From: Streptomyces sp. Y2F8-2
GTDB lineage: Bacteria; Actinomycetota; Actinomycetes; Streptomycetales; Streptomycetaceae
Direction: 5' to 3'
DNA: 64,000 nt
Assembly: GCF_014905555.1 (NCBI RefSeq)
Contig: NZ_BNGS01000007.1
Coordinates: 248,001 to 312,000 of the forward strand
The notes beneath the pieces are model-generated. The model ran no database searches, was not told the DNA's origin, and saw only the letters and a list, made by a program, of their open reading frames with translations. This document shows, piece after piece, positions 62,287 to 64,000 of the stretch. Within the stretch, counting starts at the first letter, position 1. Each line of letters opens with the position of its first letter. The position numbers and the translations under genes were made by a program.

Positions 62287-62303
62287 GTTCGGCATTGCCG
62301 AAC
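62287..62303. promoter_or_regulatory. Candidate GylR operator 1 (gylR promoter)
   Basis: GTTCGGCA-T-TGCCGAAC is a perfect 17-bp palindrome 51 bp upstream of gylR. Its core CGGCATTGCCG recurs at 63173-63193 and, with one change, at 63362-63378. Confidence 0.65.
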
Positions 62304-62354
62304 GGCGTGTACGTACTCAGCCGACGGCCGAAGTGGACGGAGGGCAGGACGGCG

Positions 62355-63119
62355 ATGGCACGGAACATCCAGTCGCTCGAACGGGCGGCCGCGATGCTGC
62401 GGCTGCTCGCGGGCGGCGAGCGACGGCTCGGCCTGTCGGACATCGCCTCATCCCTGGGCCTCGCCAAGGGCACGGCCCACGGCATACTCCGCACACTCCA
62501 GCAGGAGGGGTTCGTCGAGCAGGACACGGCCTCCGGCCGCTACCAGCTCGGGGCGGAGCTGCTGCGCCTGGGGACCACCTACCTGGACGTGCACGAGCTG
62601 CGGGCGCGCGCCCTGGTGTGGACGGACGACCTGGCCCGCTCCAGCGGGGAGAGCGTCTACCTCGGGGTCCTGCACCAGCAGGGTGTCCTGATCGTGCACC
62701 ACGTGTTCCGGCCCGACGACAGTCGGCAGGTCCTGGAGATCGGGGCCATGCAGCCGCTGCACTCCACGGCCCTGGGCAAGGTGCTGTCGGCGTACGACCC
62801 GGTCGCGCACAGCGAGGCGCTGGAGGCCGACCGCAAAGCGTTCACCGACCGGACCGTGTGCGACCTGGACGACTTCGAGCACGTCCTCGACCTCACCCGG
62901 GCGCGCGGGTACGCGGCCGACGTCGAGGAGACGTGGACCGGGGTGGCCTCGGTCGCCGCACCCATCCACGACCGGCGGCGGATGCCGGTGGGCGCCGTGG
63001 GCATCACCGGCGCCGTGGAGCGCGTGTGCCGGGACGGGGAGCTGCGCGCTGAGCTGATCGCGGCGGTGCGTGACTGCGCCCGCGCGGTGTCGCGTGACCT
63101 GGGCGCCGGACGCTTCTGA
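62355..63119 (+). CDS. gylR: Glycerol operon regulator GylR (IclR family)
   Basis: The protein has 254 residues, starting MARNIQSLERAAAMLRLL after AGGGCAGGA. An IclR winged HTH covers about 5-65 (LGLSDIASSLGLAKGTAHGILRTLQQEGFV). The effector-binding domain covers about 75-250, with the IclR signature near the end (GVASVAAPIHDRRRMPVGAVGITG). In S. coelicolor GylR represses the glycerol catabolic operon and itself, with glycerol 3-phosphate as the presumed inducer. The downstream glpF and three shared palindromes fit that role. Confidence 0.95.
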   Translation: MARNIQSLERAAAMLRLLAGGERRLGLSDIASSLGLAKGTAHGILRTLQQEGFVEQDTASGRYQLGAELLRLGTTYLDVHELRARALVWTDDLARSSGESVYLGVLHQQGVLIVHHVFRPDDSRQVLEIGAMQPLHSTALGKVLSAYDPVAHSEALEADRKAFTDRTVCDLDDFEHVLDLTRARGYAADVEETWTGVASVAAPIHDRRRMPVGAVGITGAVERVCRDGELRAELIAAVRDCARAVSRDLGAGRF

Positions 63120-63172
63120 GCCCTGCGGCCACCACGGGTCCCGCCCTCCCGGAATCGCGCAGTCCCGAGAAC

Positions 63173-63193
63173 CGGTACGGCATTGCCGTACCG
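63173..63193. promoter_or_regulatory. Candidate GylR operator 2 (gylR-glpF gap)
   Basis: CGGTACGGCA-T-TGCCGTACCG is a perfect 21-bp palindrome 54 bp after the gylR stop. It shares the CGGCATTGCCG core of operator 1. It could also act as a terminator stem for gylR. Confidence 0.6.
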
Positions 63194-63361
63194 GGCCTTC
63201 GGCCTGCCCGCGTCCGGGAGCGGCCGCCACGAAACGTGCCTGTTCGCACGCGATGCGCACGCATCGAAGGGGCGTGGGCGGATGTCGATCAGTAACGATC
63301 CCGCTTCGTGCAACAGGACTCTTGACGACCCTGCGAACAGGAAGCAAGACTCCCGTCCATC

Positions 63362-63378
63362 GGTCGGCATTGTCGAAC
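63362..63378. promoter_or_regulatory. Candidate GylR operator 3 (glpF promoter)
   Basis: GGTCGGCATTGTCGAAC matches operator 1 at 15 of 17 positions and lies 128 bp upstream of glpF. The 63120-63506 stretch otherwise contains no gene and should carry the glycerol operon promoter. Confidence 0.6.
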
Positions 63379-63506
63379 ACCTACCGGCAATAAGCGCTAG
63401 AGTGTGACAACGCCACGGGCCGGCATCGCTCTCACCCCCGAGGGCGCGGACCACCGGAGGGACCCGGGGTTCGCCTTCCCCTGGACGAAGGACAAAGGAG
63501 TCGCGG

Positions 63507-64000
63507 GTGTCCAGCTCCGACATCTTCATCGGCGAGACCATCGGTACCGCCATACTCATCCTGCTCGGCGGCGGCGTGTGCGCCGCCGTGACACTGAAGG
63601 CCTCCAAGGCCCGTAACGCCGGTTGGCTCGCCATCACGTTCGGGTGGGGTTTCGCCGTTCTGACGGCGGTCTACACCTCCGCACCGCTCTCCGGTGCCCA
63701 CCTGAACCCGGCCGTGACCCTCGCACTCGCCATCAAGACCGGCGACTGGAGCAACCTCCCGGTCTACTGGGCAGGACAGCTGCTCGGTGCGATGATCGGT
63801 GCGACGCTGGTGTGGGTCGCCTACGCGGGCCAGTTCCAGGCCCACCTCACCGACAAGGAGATCGTGGGCGGGCCGGGCGCGCAGGCCACCACCGCGAAGG
63901 CGGTCGAGGCCCAGGAAAAGGGCGCCGGCCCCGTGCTCGGCGTCTTCTCCACCGGCCCGGAGATCCGGAACACGGTGCAGAACCTCGCCACGGAGATCAT
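63507..64000 (+). CDS. glpF: Glycerol uptake facilitator (aquaglyceroporin), 3' end cut by window
   Basis: It starts at GTG 63507 (VSSSDIFIGETIGTAILILLGGGV) with AAAGGAG six bases upstream. 164 codons are visible. The first NPA half-helix motif is in SGAHLNPAVTLALAIK. The second motif lies beyond the window. A polar loop after span 3 (residues about 115-150, rich in Gly/Ala/Lys) is longer than in E. coli GlpF. By synteny glycerol kinase and glycerol-3-phosphate dehydrogenase genes should follow. Confidence 0.95.
   Translation, partial: MSSSDIFIGETIGTAILILLGGGVCAAVTLKASKARNAGWLAITFGWGFAVLTAVYTSAPLSGAHLNPAVTLALAIKTGDWSNLPVYWAGQLLGAMIGATLVWVAYAGQFQAHLTDKEIVGGPGAQATTAKAVEAQEKGAGPVLGVFSTGPEIRNTVQNLATEI

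Overview
The window is chromosomal DNA from a Streptomyces or very close relative. The evidence is the extreme GC content with G/C at third codon positions, many GTG starts, a complete Pup-proteasome operon, a conservon (rarA-E), twin FKBPs, a tatA-tatC pair and a gylR-glpF locus. From memory, the gene order closely follows the Streptomyces coelicolor stretch from about SCO1613 to SCO1659. That synteny could not be checked here. I saw no rRNA, tRNA, CRISPR array, phage or insertion sequence.

Layout. 1-2.9 kb: a glutamine-synthetase-like ligase (GlnA4 type), a divergent FadR-like regulator and a gamma-glutamyl hydrolase. 3-6.5 kb: LysR regulator, TDT-family transporter, cobalamin-binding-like protein and XRE-cupin regulator. 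7-10.6 kb: a two-gene betaine ABC importer whose permease carries two fused binding domains. 10.8-15.5 kb: 5'-3' exonuclease, siderophore-interacting protein behind an iron box, an APC permease and an RluA-type pseudouridine synthase. 15.5-20.2 kb: the rarABCDE conservon. 20.7-28.2 kb: a TetR gene diverging from an operon of two DUF1989 proteins, a biotin-dependent urea/guanidine carboxylase and allophanate hydrolase. 28.3-35.5 kb: Ski2-like helicase, tatC, tatA, a small membrane protein, a zinc-ribbon protein, pafC and pafB. 35.8-37.3 kb: two FKBP isomerases. 37.5-47.6 kb: the pupylation/proteasome locus (pafA with an MFS exporter, a divergent LacI gene, prcA, prcB, an endonuclease VII-like gene, pup, dop, arc). 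47.8-58.2 kb: ferredoxin, an exported protein, trmI, site-2 protease, RecB-like nuclease, orphan response regulator, two peptide-binding lipoproteins and a HAD phosphatase. 58.5-64 kb: metH, gylR and the start of glpF.

The most interesting reading concerns nitrogen salvage. The 21.5-28.2 kb operon would classically be called urea carboxylase/allophanate hydrolase. The DUF1989 pair makes guanidine the likelier substrate: guanidine to carboxyguanidine to allophanate to ammonia and CO2. A near-perfect 22-bp palindrome lies between the TetR gene and this operon. The same palindrome, with an extra partial copy 20 bp away, lies in front of the APC permease 8.5 kb away at 12969. This suggests one TetR-controlled uptake-plus-degradation regulon split by unrelated genes. 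A second small regulon is suggested by TAAGGTAT-N8-ACCATTG, which occurs both in the glnA4/FadR intergenic region and in front of the gamma-glutamyl hydrolase.

Other notable points: the endonuclease VII-like gene sits inside the proteasome operon and overlaps prcB by 49 bp; Pup ends in an encoded Glu; the RarE P450 lacks the K-helix ExxR motif; and several tandem repeats lie at gene ends.
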